From Promethearchaeota archaeon (GTDB lineage Archaea; Asgardarchaeota; Lokiarchaeia; Sigynarchaeales; SOKP01): a stretch of 27,179 nucleotides of DNA. The notes under the pieces were generated by a model, which was not told the origin of the DNA, made no database searches, and saw only the letters and a list, made by a program, of their open reading frames with translations. Shown in pieces: positions 1-8,179 of the stretch (position 1 is its first letter; each line of letters begins with the position of its first letter). Both the position numbers and the translations under genes were made by a program. The DNA is taken from assembly GCA_014730295.1 (NCBI GenBank), contig WJIN01000259.1, forward strand, positions 1 through 27,179. The letters run 5' to 3'.

Positions 1-1
1 A

Positions 2-52
2 TCAGAAACTGATTATCTAGCAAGACGCTTATTTAGCGGGTTAGGATTTTGA
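2..52 (+). CDS. 3' end of a gene cut by the window edge (uncertain)
   Basis: Frame 2 is open from the window edge to a TGA at 50-52 and encodes about 16 residues ending ARRLFSGLGF. The other two forward frames close within the first 20 bases. The stop lies 33 bases before the start of the amidotransferase gene, which is a typical intergenic distance. The tail is too short to assign a family, and it could also be chance. Confidence 0.3.
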   Translation, partial: SETDYLARRLFSGLGF

Positions 53-85
53 TTAAAAAAAAAGGATTATAAGGGGTGATTATGT

Positions 86-850
86 TTGATTTCTCTAAAA
101 AATTTTATTGAGAAAATTAGAAACATTTGGAATGGTTTTAAGACAAATTTGAAGGTATTTGTAAAGAAGAAGAAAATAATCTTCATTATCAATAATTATC
201 CCGGGGGATATAAGCCTGAAAGAATTAGACGATTAGAGAATCTCATACAGCTCGAATTTCCTACCCTTAAAGCTAAAATAATCCATTATTCTGATATTGA
301 TAAAAAAACACTAAAAAAAAGTATAGGATTAATTCTAACAGGTTCAAGTTTGAATGTATCAAGTTTTTCCTCAAATCCTTCGATGGAAACACGATTTATT
401 CCGGAAATAGAATTAATTAGGAAATATAAAAAGCCTATTTTGGCAATTTGCTTTGGTCATCAGTTAGCCGCGTATGCGTTTGGAGCGAAAGTTAAAAGGA
501 TGAGCTATAGAGCAGTGAATAATGATATTTTCAAGTTAAAACTACAGAAATCTGATGAATTGATCACTACTAATGAAATCCATGTTAATCTTAATCATAA
601 AGATTATGTAGTACCGTATGATGAAAATCTTCGAAAACATTTTGACATTAACGCAAATTTATCGGTAGATGGATATGAAACTGTTCAATATATGAAACAT
701 AAGAAAAAACCTATTTACTCAGTTCAATTTCATCCCGAGAATCATATAGGTAATTTTCATTATCCTCCTTATATTGAGGATGAAATAATCGATAAGGCGA
801 AAATTGCAGGACAAATACTCATTTCAAATTTTGTATCTTTATGCTTGTAA
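86..850 (+). CDS. Class I glutamine amidotransferase-like protein
   Basis: This protein of about 254 residues has the class I glutamine amidotransferase (GATase1) fold signature. The nucleophile elbow is AICFGHQLA with Cys122. The His-Glu pair lies in VQFHPEN (His216, Glu218). An oxyanion-type segment, ILTGSS, lies near residue 84. This is the full Cys-His-Glu triad, so it is probably an active glutaminase or gamma-glutamyl hydrolase. No synthetase domain is fused, and the acceptor cannot be told; it resembles stand-alone GMP-synthase-like amidotransferases. The first 30 residues are basic and extend beyond the usual domain. The start is TTG at 86: an in-frame TGA at 77-79 excludes anything earlier, ATG at 82 is in another frame that closes after nine codons, and GGGGTG at 73-78 is a suitable ribosome binding site. 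The biological substrate is unknown. Confidence 0.8.
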   Translation: MISLKNFIEKIRNIWNGFKTNLKVFVKKKKIIFIINNYPGGYKPERIRRLENLIQLEFPTLKAKIIHYSDIDKKTLKKSIGLILTGSSLNVSSFSSNPSMETRFIPEIELIRKYKKPILAICFGHQLAAYAFGAKVKRMSYRAVNNDIFKLKLQKSDELITTNEIHVNLNHKDYVVPYDENLRKHFDINANLSVDGYETVQYMKHKKKPIYSVQFHPENHIGNFHYPPYIEDEIIDKAKIAGQILISNFVSLCL

Positions 851-1013
851 TATCTGAAAAAATCACTCTTTTTATTTTAAAAGAATTCCACAATTTCACT
901 TTAGTTCTATATTTATTCCAACTATAATTTTTAAACTGCAAATAATTAGATCCAATATGAATAAAGCAATTTCTAAATCTTTTAAGCATATTAATTAGGT
1001 GCTCACATACTAA

Positions 1014-1538
1014 ATGAATTATCATGATATTGATATTGGAGAAAATGTACCCGAGATTTTTCGTGCAGTAATTGAAATTCCAAGGGAATCTCGAAACAAA
1101 TATGAGATGCACGATGAGCTTCTAATTTTGGATCGGGTTCTCCATTCTTCTCTCACATATCCAACAAATTACGGATTTATACCCCAAACTCAAGCAAAGG
1201 ATGGAGATGCTCTGGACATATTGGTTTGGTCCCGTTTTCCGTTAGATCCTCGATGTGTCGTGACTGTTAGACCACTTGGTATGTTAAAAATGCGAGATGA
1301 ACAAGGAGAAGATAACAAAATTTTAGCAGTTCCGTATAACGACCCCTTTTTTGAAGATACGGTTGATATCGAAGATGTTCAAGAAGGATTTTTAAAAGAA
1401 ATGACTCAGTTTTTTAAACGTTATAAGGAATTAGAGGAAGGAAAAACTACCACGGTGGAAGGATGGTTCCCAAAAGAAGTAGCGAAGGAGTATTTACTTG
1501 ACGCTATGGAAAGGTACAATGAACTAAAAAACCGTTAG
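1014..1538 (+). CDS. ppa: Soluble inorganic pyrophosphatase (family I)
   Basis: This 174-residue protein is the usual length for bacterial/archaeal family I pyrophosphatase, the cytosolic Mg-dependent enzyme that hydrolyses PPi to two phosphates and pulls biosynthetic reactions forward. The signature DGDALDILV supplies Asp63, Asp65 and Asp68. The second acidic cluster in MRDEQGED supplies Asp95 and Asp100, matching the metal-binding spacing of the family. YPTNYGFIP near residue 50 is also typical. The start is ATG 1014. An AT-rich stretch around 977-990 could be its promoter. It converges with the radical SAM genes across 59 bases that contain a T run at 1569-1574. It is a housekeeping gene and nothing looks abnormal. 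Confidence 0.95.
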   Translation: MNYHDIDIGENVPEIFRAVIEIPRESRNKYEMHDELLILDRVLHSSLTYPTNYGFIPQTQAKDGDALDILVWSRFPLDPRCVVTVRPLGMLKMRDEQGEDNKILAVPYNDPFFEDTVDIEDVQEGFLKEMTQFFKRYKELEEGKTTTVEGWFPKEVAKEYLLDAMERYNELKNR

Positions 1539-1568
1539 ATCTTTAGAGCGAATTTCCAAAATTGTTCC

Positions 1569-1574
1569 TTTTTT
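1569..1574 (+). terminator. T-run, candidate archaeal terminator after ppa
   Basis: Six consecutive T on the + strand lie 30 bases after the ppa stop, in the short gap between convergent genes. Archaeal RNA polymerase commonly terminates at U-runs without a hairpin. Such runs are frequent in DNA this AT-rich, so the call is weak. Confidence 0.3.
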
Positions 1575-1597
1575 ATAATTTAGAAAACAATAGAATA

Positions 1598-3061
1598 TTA
1601 ACTGACATCTTGGAATAGAACCCTCATCTTCATATAGGATTTTATAACAGAAAGAAGTCTTAATGGATTAAGCAAAAAACGTAAACCACGCTTCCTTCGC
1701 GCCTTTTTTACCATTTTTCGAGCGTTATTTACATATTTTAATTCCCTGAATGAGAGATAGAGGAGTTCATATAAATCGCTTGGACTTAATTCATGAGTTT
1801 TAATAACCGGTTCCATCACTGTATATCTTGACCAATTTTTTGAGATCACAAGACCTTGCTTATCTAATTCTTCAAGCGTATCACTCCCTGGGAAAGGAGT
1901 TAAAATAACGAAACTAATAATATCAACGTCCGTGTGTTTCATTACCTCTATTTGTCGTATAATATCTTCTCTCCTATCGTATAAATTCACCCCAATTATT
2001 AAATTGCCAATAGAGAGAATATTGTTTCTATCAAGGATCTCAAGGGCTTTGAGAACTTTATTGAAGGTAATTTCTTTTCGCATTTCCTTTAGAGACTCCT
2101 CATCTATACTCTCAATTCCAATAAATACTGCCCAGAATCCCGCTTCAGACATTTTCTCGACCATTGATGGAGACCGGACTATATCATCAACTCTGATTTG
2201 AGCAAAAAATTTGAAATCACTAATGAGACCTTTGTCCTTAAAATGGAGTATTTGCTCGCATAATCGCTCTACTCGCTTAGTATTGGCAGAGAGCTCATCA
2301 TCAACAAAAAAGATGTCTGTTATACATTTATCTTGAGAAATAATCATTAACTCCTGTATTATTTTATGAATCGGTCGCGCCCGCCACGTACGATTGTTTA
2401 TTTTCCAGGTCGTACAAAACTTACAACTAAATGGACATCCACGAGAAGTTTCTATTGTTTCTAAGCGGACTGTAAACATTTTATATTTATTACCCTCAGT
2501 TAAATGACGGGCGGGGAATTTTATATTTTCATAATCTTGTTTACTCGTTAATTCTCTATCGGGGTTATGAATTATTTTTCCCTTTTGTTTGTATGAAATT
2601 CCTTTTATTCCTTCGCAACTCCCTTTCTTAATCAACTCCCGAAAAGTTAATTCTCCTTCTCCTCGGACAATTATGTCAACATATTCATTTTTTAAAGTGT
2701 CGTTCACTTTAAAAGTGGGATGACGTCCACCAAACACTACAGGTATATCAGGCCCAATTTCCTTAACGGATTGGGCAATTCTATAACATTCCTCGATCGC
2801 AGCGGAGACGAATACAGATATTCCTACGATATCGGGATTAAACTTTTTAATTCTATTTTTAATCTGATTATGACTAAGATTTTCCACCTTTGAGTCGAGT
2901 ATTTGGACATCGACTTGTAGATCCTCAAGGTAAGCTGCGATATATGTCAAAGAGATTGGTGGAAAATCCATGTTATAAAAATCCCATCCAATTGAATTGA
3001 AATTGGGTTTTATTAATAAGATCCTTCCCCAATTTAAAGAATGAGATTTATTGAAACCCAT
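1598..3061 (-). CDS. Radical SAM protein with B12-binding-like N-domain (copy 1)
   Basis: In this 487-residue protein, residues about 12-150 form a Rossmann-like cobalamin-binding-type domain (RILLIKPN at the start, VFGGRHPTF near 109). A radical SAM core follows, with the cluster motif in SRGCPFSCKFC (Cys209, Cys213, Cys216). FPARHL before the core and the GNLIIGV and TPFPGSDTLEE segments after it are typical of the Elp3/MiaB-like B12-binding radical SAM superfamily. The cobalamin lower-ligand motif DxHxxG is not seen; the matching place reads LDSKVEN, so B12 may bind base-off without His, or not at all. The substrate is unknown; relatives include methyltransferases and cyclases of lipid or cofactor pathways. 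It lies 7 bases downstream of a paralogue on the same strand, so the two are almost certainly cotranscribed. Confidence 0.85.
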   Translation of the reverse strand: MGFNKSHSLNWGRILLIKPNFNSIGWDFYNMDFPPISLTYIAAYLEDLQVDVQILDSKVENLSHNQIKNRIKKFNPDIVGISVFVSAAIEECYRIAQSVKEIGPDIPVVFGGRHPTFKVNDTLKNEYVDIIVRGEGELTFRELIKKGSCEGIKGISYKQKGKIIHNPDRELTSKQDYENIKFPARHLTEGNKYKMFTVRLETIETSRGCPFSCKFCTTWKINNRTWRARPIHKIIQELMIISQDKCITDIFFVDDELSANTKRVERLCEQILHFKDKGLISDFKFFAQIRVDDIVRSPSMVEKMSEAGFWAVFIGIESIDEESLKEMRKEITFNKVLKALEILDRNNILSIGNLIIGVNLYDRREDIIRQIEVMKHTDVDIISFVILTPFPGSDTLEELDKQGLVISKNWSRYTVMEPVIKTHELSPSDLYELLYLSFRELKYVNNARKMVKKARRKRGLRFLLNPLRLLSVIKSYMKMRVLFQDVS

Positions 3062-3068
3062 AATAAAA

Positions 3069-4607
3069 TCAGTTTTTTTTCGTTATTATTGCTTTTTTTA
3101 GCTTTTCATCCTTCGATATGTCTCTTGCTCGCATCTTTTTGGTAATTACCTCTTCAATTTTTCTTAAATTATTAAGAACAATCCTTCTCCAACCAAAATA
3201 TGCTTTTATTCCTCTGTAAATTCTTCCAGGATTTAGAATAAACTTTATACCACGCTTCTTAATTACCTTTTTGAGTAGTTTGTATTTATTCTTATACCCA
3301 CCCCCATAGTAAGATACATAATAAAACCCAAAAAAGAGTAATCGTTGGAGCGTTTCTGGACTAAAATTGGGTGTTTTGATGACGGGAGTAAGCCAATTAA
3401 ATTTGGAATAATCTTCCGTTAATAACAAATCTTGTTGTTTCATCTCTTTATAAAAGGTTGTCGCGGGAAATGGAGTTAATAATGTAAAACTGGGTAGATC
3501 GAGGGTTAACTCATTAGTTTTTTTAATGGTACGAAGGACTGTTTCCACATCATCATCTAAATTTATTCCTATAATCACATTGCCCATCACCACGATCCCG
3601 CTTTCATGAAGTATTTCGATTCCCCTTTCAATTTGGCTGATTTTGCAACCCTTCTCAACCTTTTTTAAGTTTTTATCATCTGTGGCTTCTACACCAACTA
3701 GTACGAGCCAAAATCCTGCTTTTGCCATTAGTTTAGTAATTTCGGGATATTTGGCCATAGAATCCAGTCTTCCCTGAAAAAAGAAAAATAGATTCCTTCT
3801 AATTCTTCCCTTATTTTTCGCATCGATAATTGCGAGACATAACTCTTTCATTCTGTTCATATCTACTAGAATGTTATCGTCGACCAAAAAGACATCTTCA
3901 ATTTTTTTGTTTTTTGAGATAAGCTCTAACTCTTTCATTATATTCTCAACCGATCGAGGTCTCCACCGTCTCTTATACACGACATGGGTACTACAAAATT
4001 TGCACCCTTGAGGACAACCCCTAGATGTTTCAATTGCATCACAATTTAAATTGAAAATTTTATATTCATTTTCGTTTACCAAATGTCTTGCTGGAAATCT
4101 TAAAGTATCTAAATCTTTTATAAACGGTCGGTCAGGGTTATGTATAAGGTCTCCGTTCACTTTATATGATAAACCCTTAACACCTTTAGGTGAACCCTTT
4201 TGAATCAATTCGCGAAATGTAAATTCACCTTCTCCACGTACTAATATATCAATCCATGGAGAGGAGAGCGTTTGTTCAACTGCGAGTGTTGGATGCCATC
4301 CCCCGATTATGGTCGTATATCCCATTTTTTTTGCAATTTTTGCATATTCCAGCACAAGATTGATTGCGCTAGTGACGGGGACTGTGAAGCCAACCATATC
4401 TGGACCATATTCTCTGAGTCGTTCCATATACTGACGAAAATTGAGATTTTCAGCTTTTGTATCTAAAATATCGACTTCTGCGATATCCTCTACATATGCG
4501 GCTATATATTCTAACGCTAGTGGGGGGAATGCAGAATCGTAGAAATCGTATCCACTAGTTTTATAATTCGCATTTACTAATAATATTCTATTCCATTTAT
4601 TCATCAT
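3069..4607 (-). CDS. Radical SAM protein with B12-binding-like N-domain (copy 2)
   Basis: This 512-residue paralogue of the downstream gene has the same order: a cobalamin-type Rossmann domain (RILLVNAN, then IIGGWHPTL near 100-108), FPARHL at 171-176, and a radical SAM core with SRGCPQGCKFC (Cys198, Cys202, Cys205). A long basic C-terminal tail follows from about residue 445. As in its partner, DxHxxG is replaced (LDTKAEN). The two proteins keep near-identical blocks such as VRGEGE and FRELI and probably arose by tandem duplication. They may act in sequence on one substrate or as a heteromer (inference). Two ATG codons are adjacent at the start; the outer one is used here. It is the first gene of the pair, reading from a 283-base gap that separates it from the NifU-like gene. 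Confidence 0.85.
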   Translation of the reverse strand: MMNKWNRILLVNANYKTSGYDFYDSAFPPLALEYIAAYVEDIAEVDILDTKAENLNFRQYMERLREYGPDMVGFTVPVTSAINLVLEYAKIAKKMGYTTIIGGWHPTLAVEQTLSSPWIDILVRGEGEFTFRELIQKGSPKGVKGLSYKVNGDLIHNPDRPFIKDLDTLRFPARHLVNENEYKIFNLNCDAIETSRGCPQGCKFCSTHVVYKRRWRPRSVENIMKELELISKNKKIEDVFLVDDNILVDMNRMKELCLAIIDAKNKGRIRRNLFFFFQGRLDSMAKYPEITKLMAKAGFWLVLVGVEATDDKNLKKVEKGCKISQIERGIEILHESGIVVMGNVIIGINLDDDVETVLRTIKKTNELTLDLPSFTLLTPFPATTFYKEMKQQDLLLTEDYSKFNWLTPVIKTPNFSPETLQRLLFFGFYYVSYYGGGYKNKYKLLKKVIKKRGIKFILNPGRIYRGIKAYFGWRRIVLNNLRKIEEVITKKMRARDISKDEKLKKAIITKKN

Positions 4608-4890
4608 AGATAAGATATAATTTGTGATTTAAAAACTTAATAAAAGATATATCTGAATTGAATTCTAAAAATATATGAAATCAAATCTAATATAAAATTT
4701 TAAACATATAAGATTTAATTGGATCGATTTGAAAATTGCTAATTAAAGAACATTTAAATTCCTTACTATATAGAAAAAATCAACATTAATGGGTTTATAA
4801 TTCTTATCTTAATGTAATAAAGGATGTAATAAGGATTGAGATACACTTATAAAAAGAATAAGTAAAAATAGAAATTATTTTAACATTACC

Positions 4891-5118
4891 TTAGACATTT
4901 ACTACTTCTTTTACCTCAGGGACAAATTGCTTAACCGCTCGTTCTATTCCGAGCTTTAAAGTTTGTTGTGCGTGAACACAGCCCGCGCAATGGCCTTGAA
5001 GTCGTACCTTAACGATGCCATCATCGGTTATCTCTAATAATTCTACGTCTCCACCGTCTCTCTGTAAAGAAGGTCGAATTTTGTCTATTACTTCCTTGAC
5101 TTTATCTTTATTTACCAT
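4891..5118 (-). CDS. NifU C-terminal-domain Fe-S cluster carrier
   Basis: This 75-residue protein consists only of the NifU C-terminal (Nfu) domain, the cytosolic scaffold or carrier that holds a [4Fe-4S] cluster between subunits and delivers it to apo-proteins. The CxxC is in GHCAGCVHA (Cys44, Cys47). The helix RPSLQRDGGDVELLE before it is diagnostic. The length matches stand-alone archaeal and bacterial Nfu proteins. The surrounding window encodes many Fe-S enzymes (two radical SAM, three FrhB-like, HdrA, HdrCB), which suits a housekeeping cluster-delivery role. A TATA-like box on the minus strand at 5143-5153 lies about 30 bases before the ATG, which suggests a leaderless or nearly leaderless transcript. 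Confidence 0.9.
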   Translation of the reverse strand: MVNKDKVKEVIDKIRPSLQRDGGDVELLEITDDGIVKVRLQGHCAGCVHAQQTLKLGIERAVKQFVPEVKEVVNV

Positions 5119-5142
5119 TTTTAATCTAAACCTTTTAATATT

Positions 5143-5153
5143 TTTATATATAA
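5143..5153 (-). promoter_or_regulatory. TATA-like box of the NifU-like gene
   Basis: Read on the minus strand this is TTATATATAAA, centred about 30 bases before the ATG at 5118. Archaeal TATA boxes sit 25-27 bases before the transcription start, so transcription would begin at or within a few bases of the start codon. There is no Shine-Dalgarno sequence before the gene, consistent with a leaderless message. Confidence 0.4.
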
Positions 5154-5326
5154 TTGAATTTATTAACCAATTAAAGCCTTAGCTTTATGTAATATTAGAA
5201 TATTTATTCGAAACGGTTATTTTTCGCAACAGCATTGACATTTTAATTAATATTATAAAAGTTAAATCTATTAAATTGCGAATTATTATTCAATGCATAG
5301 AATAATTACAGAATAAGAACGGAAAA

Positions 5327-5707
5327 ATGAACACTGAAGAATTTATTAAACTCTTAGGAAAGGCTCAAGATTTAATGGCAGAGGAAAATTATCGTGAATC
5401 ATTAGACATCCTATATAATCTAAAAAAGATTGAACAGAAAGGAGACTTTGATTATTCGTTAACCCATAAATTATATCAACTCATTTCCAATTCTGAGTCT
5501 CTCCTGAATCAGAGCAGCATATTGAAGGAGTTAAAAAACATATCAAAAAAATACGATTCTATCTCCTTTGAGACTTTATCCAAATTACTAAAGGAGGATT
5601 ATGATATTACACTTAAACCCGGAATCTTGCGAAGAGAGATTGAATTACTAATATTAAGAAACAAAATTCCATATAAAGTTGAAAAAGAAATGTTAGTTTT
5701 TACATAA
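5327..5707 (+). CDS. Small helical protein with PCI-like winged-helix C-terminus
   Basis: I do not recognise a named family for this 126-residue protein. Residues 1-60 are predicted amphipathic helices (TPR-like, containing AEENYRESLDILYNL). Residues about 75-126 have the shape of a winged helix (ISFETLSKLLK, then EIELLILRNKIPYKVE and a final hydrophobic strand ending in VFT). The sequence of helices and the KIPYKVEKEMLVF wing resemble the winged helix at the end of eukaryotic PCI domains (proteasome lid, COP9, eIF3). That resemblance is by eye only, and an archaeal DNA-binding winged helix is an alternative. It stands alone between a minus-strand NifU gene and a membrane protein, with an AT-rich upstream region. 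Confidence 0.6.
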   Translation: MNTEEFIKLLGKAQDLMAEENYRESLDILYNLKKIEQKGDFDYSLTHKLYQLISNSESLLNQSSILKELKNISKKYDSISFETLSKLLKEDYDITLKPGILRREIELLILRNKIPYKVEKEMLVFT

Positions 5708-5897
5708 AAATTTGCTTTGCTTTTAATCTCCATATTTTAAGTCTATATAGTATATATATCTATTTTTTTAGAAATTGGACTCCATATTATTCATATTCCC
5801 TATTTTTTTAAACAGTATTAACTTACTAAATAATTGATCCATTCAATTATCGAATTTCTAATTAAAATAAAATAATACAAATAAAGTGAGTAGAAAA

Positions 5898-6479
5898 ATG
5901 AGTGAAGAAATGGATAAGGAAGATTGGACGTTTGTGAAATTAATGATTCAAAAGCATTGGAAAGCGGGTATTTTGTTTATCGCGCTCGGTTTAGTTGCTG
6001 TTATTGGTGCTTTGTTGACTCTCTTTTTTCATATAAACACTTCAACTATAGGTAATGGAGGACAATGGACTATTGCTGATTTTTCTTTACAAACGATTAT
6101 ATTCTGGTTTTTATGGCTTCTTTTATGGGAAGTGCTATTCGTGGTAATTCCTACTGCTGCAGTGATGGGTGGCCTTGGTTATTTCTGGTGGACGAGATTG
6201 GAAGAGTCTGAAAAGGAATTATTCCGAGAGAGAGATAAGAAAGAACAGAAAGTTAATAAACCAGGTGCCGCGAGTGGTATTTTGGGTTTTTTCGTCTTTA
6301 TTGCCTTTATAATTATCACCTTAATTCAGGGAACTTTCGATGCTCCATTGGGAACAATTGAATATGTTTATTGGATTCAAACATGTCTCTGGTCGGTATT
6401 TTGGGTATTGATTTTCTTAGGCATCCCAGCTACCATAGGTGGACTATATTATCTACGCAAGAAATTACGAGAAGTATAA
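5898..6479 (+). CDS. Hypothetical four-TM membrane protein
   Basis: This protein of about 193 residues has four predicted membrane spans: one near residues 20-45 (GILFIALGLVAVIGALL), one 75-105 with two Trp-rich halves, one near 130-150 (GILGFFVFIAFIIITLI) and one near 160-185. A charged, Glu/Arg/Lys-rich cytoplasmic loop joins spans two and three (residues about 108-125). I recognise no catalytic motif. The start is placed at ATG 5898; an in-frame GTG at 5886 would add four residues (MSRK). No clear ribosome binding site is visible. A structural or envelope role is possible but unsupported. The next gene, an MglA-like GTPase, is on the same strand about 115 bases later. Confidence 0.7.
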   Translation: MSEEMDKEDWTFVKLMIQKHWKAGILFIALGLVAVIGALLTLFFHINTSTIGNGGQWTIADFSLQTIIFWFLWLLLWEVLFVVIPTAAVMGGLGYFWWTRLEESEKELFRERDKKEQKVNKPGAASGILGFFVFIAFIIITLIQGTFDAPLGTIEYVYWIQTCLWSVFWVLIFLGIPATIGGLYYLRKKLREV

Positions 6480-6594
6480 TTTTAATTTTTCAATATTTTT
6501 TTTTACATTTTTTTTATCTAAACTATTACAATTCTATCATGTGGTATTTTTATAGTTCTTTTTTAACCTAGTTTCAAAACCTAAAGTGAAAAAA

Positions 6595-7191
6595 ATGATA
6601 ATAAATCAGTTAGAAAAAACCCTACAACTCAAAATGGTCTATTATGGACCCGCAATGTCGGGCAAAACGACTTCTCTAAAAGCTCTATTCGACCATTTCG
6701 GAAAAAAAGATAAGGTGAAAAGTATTGAGAGTACTGTTGGAAGGACATTATATTTTGATTATGGTGTACTCTCTTTTCAAAACGAAACCTGGAAGTTAAA
6801 AATAAACATATATACGACCACGGGACAAGATTTTTATCTCATTACGAGACCCACGGTTCTAAGAGCGGTTGATGGCATTATATTTGTAGTCGATTCGCAA
6901 AAAAGCGCATATAAGAGAAATATCGCCTCGTGGACAGAATTAACTGATTATTTTGAGAAAGATGCGTTTAATCGACTTGGGAAAATTATTGTGTTTAATA
7001 AACAAGATTTACCCGATAAATTCGAAACTGCCCAATTCTTAGAGGATATAAACTTTCAAACCTATAGGAATATTGAAAGCAGAAAAAGTATCGCAATATC
7101 CTCGGAAGGTGTTCTCGAAACCTTTGAAGATACACTTCGTTTAATCCTACAGAGTATGTACCATGAAAATATAATCTCTACCACCGTATAA
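6595..7191 (+). CDS. MglA-like small Ras-superfamily GTPase
   Basis: This protein of about 198 residues is a single G domain. The P-loop is GPAMSGKT (18-25) preceded by MVYYGP. The switch II region is IYTTTGQDFYLITR, with Thr where Ras has the DxxG Asp. VDGIIFVVDSQ (93-102) follows, and the G4 motif is NKQD (135-138). The YYGPxxxGKTT start, the Thr-for-Asp in G3 and the VLxxVDGxxFVxDSQ block are MglA features; bacterial MglA sets cell polarity and works with roadblock proteins. Asgard archaea carry many such GTPases. Its regulator and target are not visible. An in-frame GTG at 6586 would add MKK. Its TAA abuts the stop codon of the convergent isomerase gene with no base between. Confidence 0.88.
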   Translation: MIINQLEKTLQLKMVYYGPAMSGKTTSLKALFDHFGKKDKVKSIESTVGRTLYFDYGVLSFQNETWKLKINIYTTTGQDFYLITRPTVLRAVDGIIFVVDSQKSAYKRNIASWTELTDYFEKDAFNRLGKIIVFNKQDLPDKFETAQFLEDINFQTYRNIESRKSIAISSEGVLETFEDTLRLILQSMYHENIISTTV

Positions 7192-8010
7192 TTAGACCCG
7201 CAGAGTAATCGGCTCCACAGAATCTTCTAACCCATAAGTCGGGATTATCCACATATACATACAATATTCCAAATTCTTATAGGTCGGTTTTGTATAATTC
7301 ATATGACCGAGATTTCCCGGAAAGAATACACCATCTCCATCTTCCAAATTCCTACATATGGATTCGCCATCTTCATTGATTAAATATTGGGTCACAGCGA
7401 CCTTCTCTTCAGGGATACAATAGATATAAATTTCAGGATATTCTGGGTGAATATGTGGATAAATTTCTATATTTCCATATTCATTTTCCACTAAATTTAC
7501 GCTTGTTAAAACCCCTTGTTGTAAAGCCTTTTGAGGGATATTGGTAAATCCAGACATATAATATCCATTTTTGATGGCAGTCCATACTGTTCTATACGTT
7601 GCGACGCGATCTTTGGTAGATAATTCACCTCGAGGGACAAACTTAGTAAGATCGAAATGTTGTACTTCAAAATCGCGGTCTTTCTCATTTTTCACTTGAC
7701 TATAAACTAAACATATCTTATAAGCTGTATCGGGTTTCGGGTCTATTTTTATTGTTATTTGTTTTTCTGGAGGGAGGAACAAGAAATCAAACTGGTCAAA
7801 GTTATACGGAGCTCCTTCATAAACGGCCACGGCATTGCCTGAGAGCAGACATGCGTTTACAACCTCATTTGATTTCGTGGAGATCTCAAGATCATTATCA
7901 AAATAAAAATATTGGAGCTTAGCCTCCCCTAATTTTTGTTCAAACGGTTTTATTTTGGGATCTTTGAGATAATAAGAATACATCTCAGACTTACTTACTC
8001 TCTCTGACAT
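7192..8010 (-). CDS. KduI/IolB-family cupin isomerase
   Basis: This 272-residue protein matches 4-deoxy-L-threo-5-hexosulose-uronate ketol-isomerase (KduI, about 278 residues), which converts the open-chain unsaturated uronate of pectin or glycosaminoglycan breakdown to 3-deoxy-D-glycero-2,5-hexodiulosonate. The zinc site is visible: HIHPEYPE gives His186, His188 and Glu193, and LGHMN gives His236. This spacing (2, 5, 43) is essentially that of KduI. SGFTNIPQKALQQG and TSVNL are family blocks. The related inositol-pathway isomerase IolB is the alternative, so no symbol is given. No other uronate or inositol catabolic gene is in the window. It is convergent with the MglA-like gene at zero distance and has no clear ribosome binding site. 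Confidence 0.85.
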   Translation of the reverse strand: MSERVSKSEMYSYYLKDPKIKPFEQKLGEAKLQYFYFDNDLEISTKSNEVVNACLLSGNAVAVYEGAPYNFDQFDFLFLPPEKQITIKIDPKPDTAYKICLVYSQVKNEKDRDFEVQHFDLTKFVPRGELSTKDRVATYRTVWTAIKNGYYMSGFTNIPQKALQQGVLTSVNLVENEYGNIEIYPHIHPEYPEIYIYCIPEEKVAVTQYLINEDGESICRNLEDGDGVFFPGNLGHMNYTKPTYKNLEYCMYMWIIPTYGLEDSVEPITLRV

Positions 8011-8179
8011 ATTAAGTTCGATAAAGAATTAGATATTAAAATAGTTGTCTTTTAAAAATAATAAATTATGTTTCGAATATTGGCTTATAATTCAAATTAA
8101 ACAGAGAAAATGAATAAGAGTGTGTGTGTATCAAAAAGCATGTTGTAAATTTAGTCGTAAATTGATAAGATAAATATGC

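Noticed and set aside
819..1112. A 97-residue minus-strand ORF overlapping the start of ppa
   Set aside because: It overlaps a certain gene and its product has no recognisable features.
4790..4850. Short direct repeats of TAATAAAGGAT / TAATAAGGAT, considered as a CRISPR or repeat array
   Set aside because: Only two imperfect units without regular spacers; no CRISPR array or transposon ends are seen anywhere in the window.
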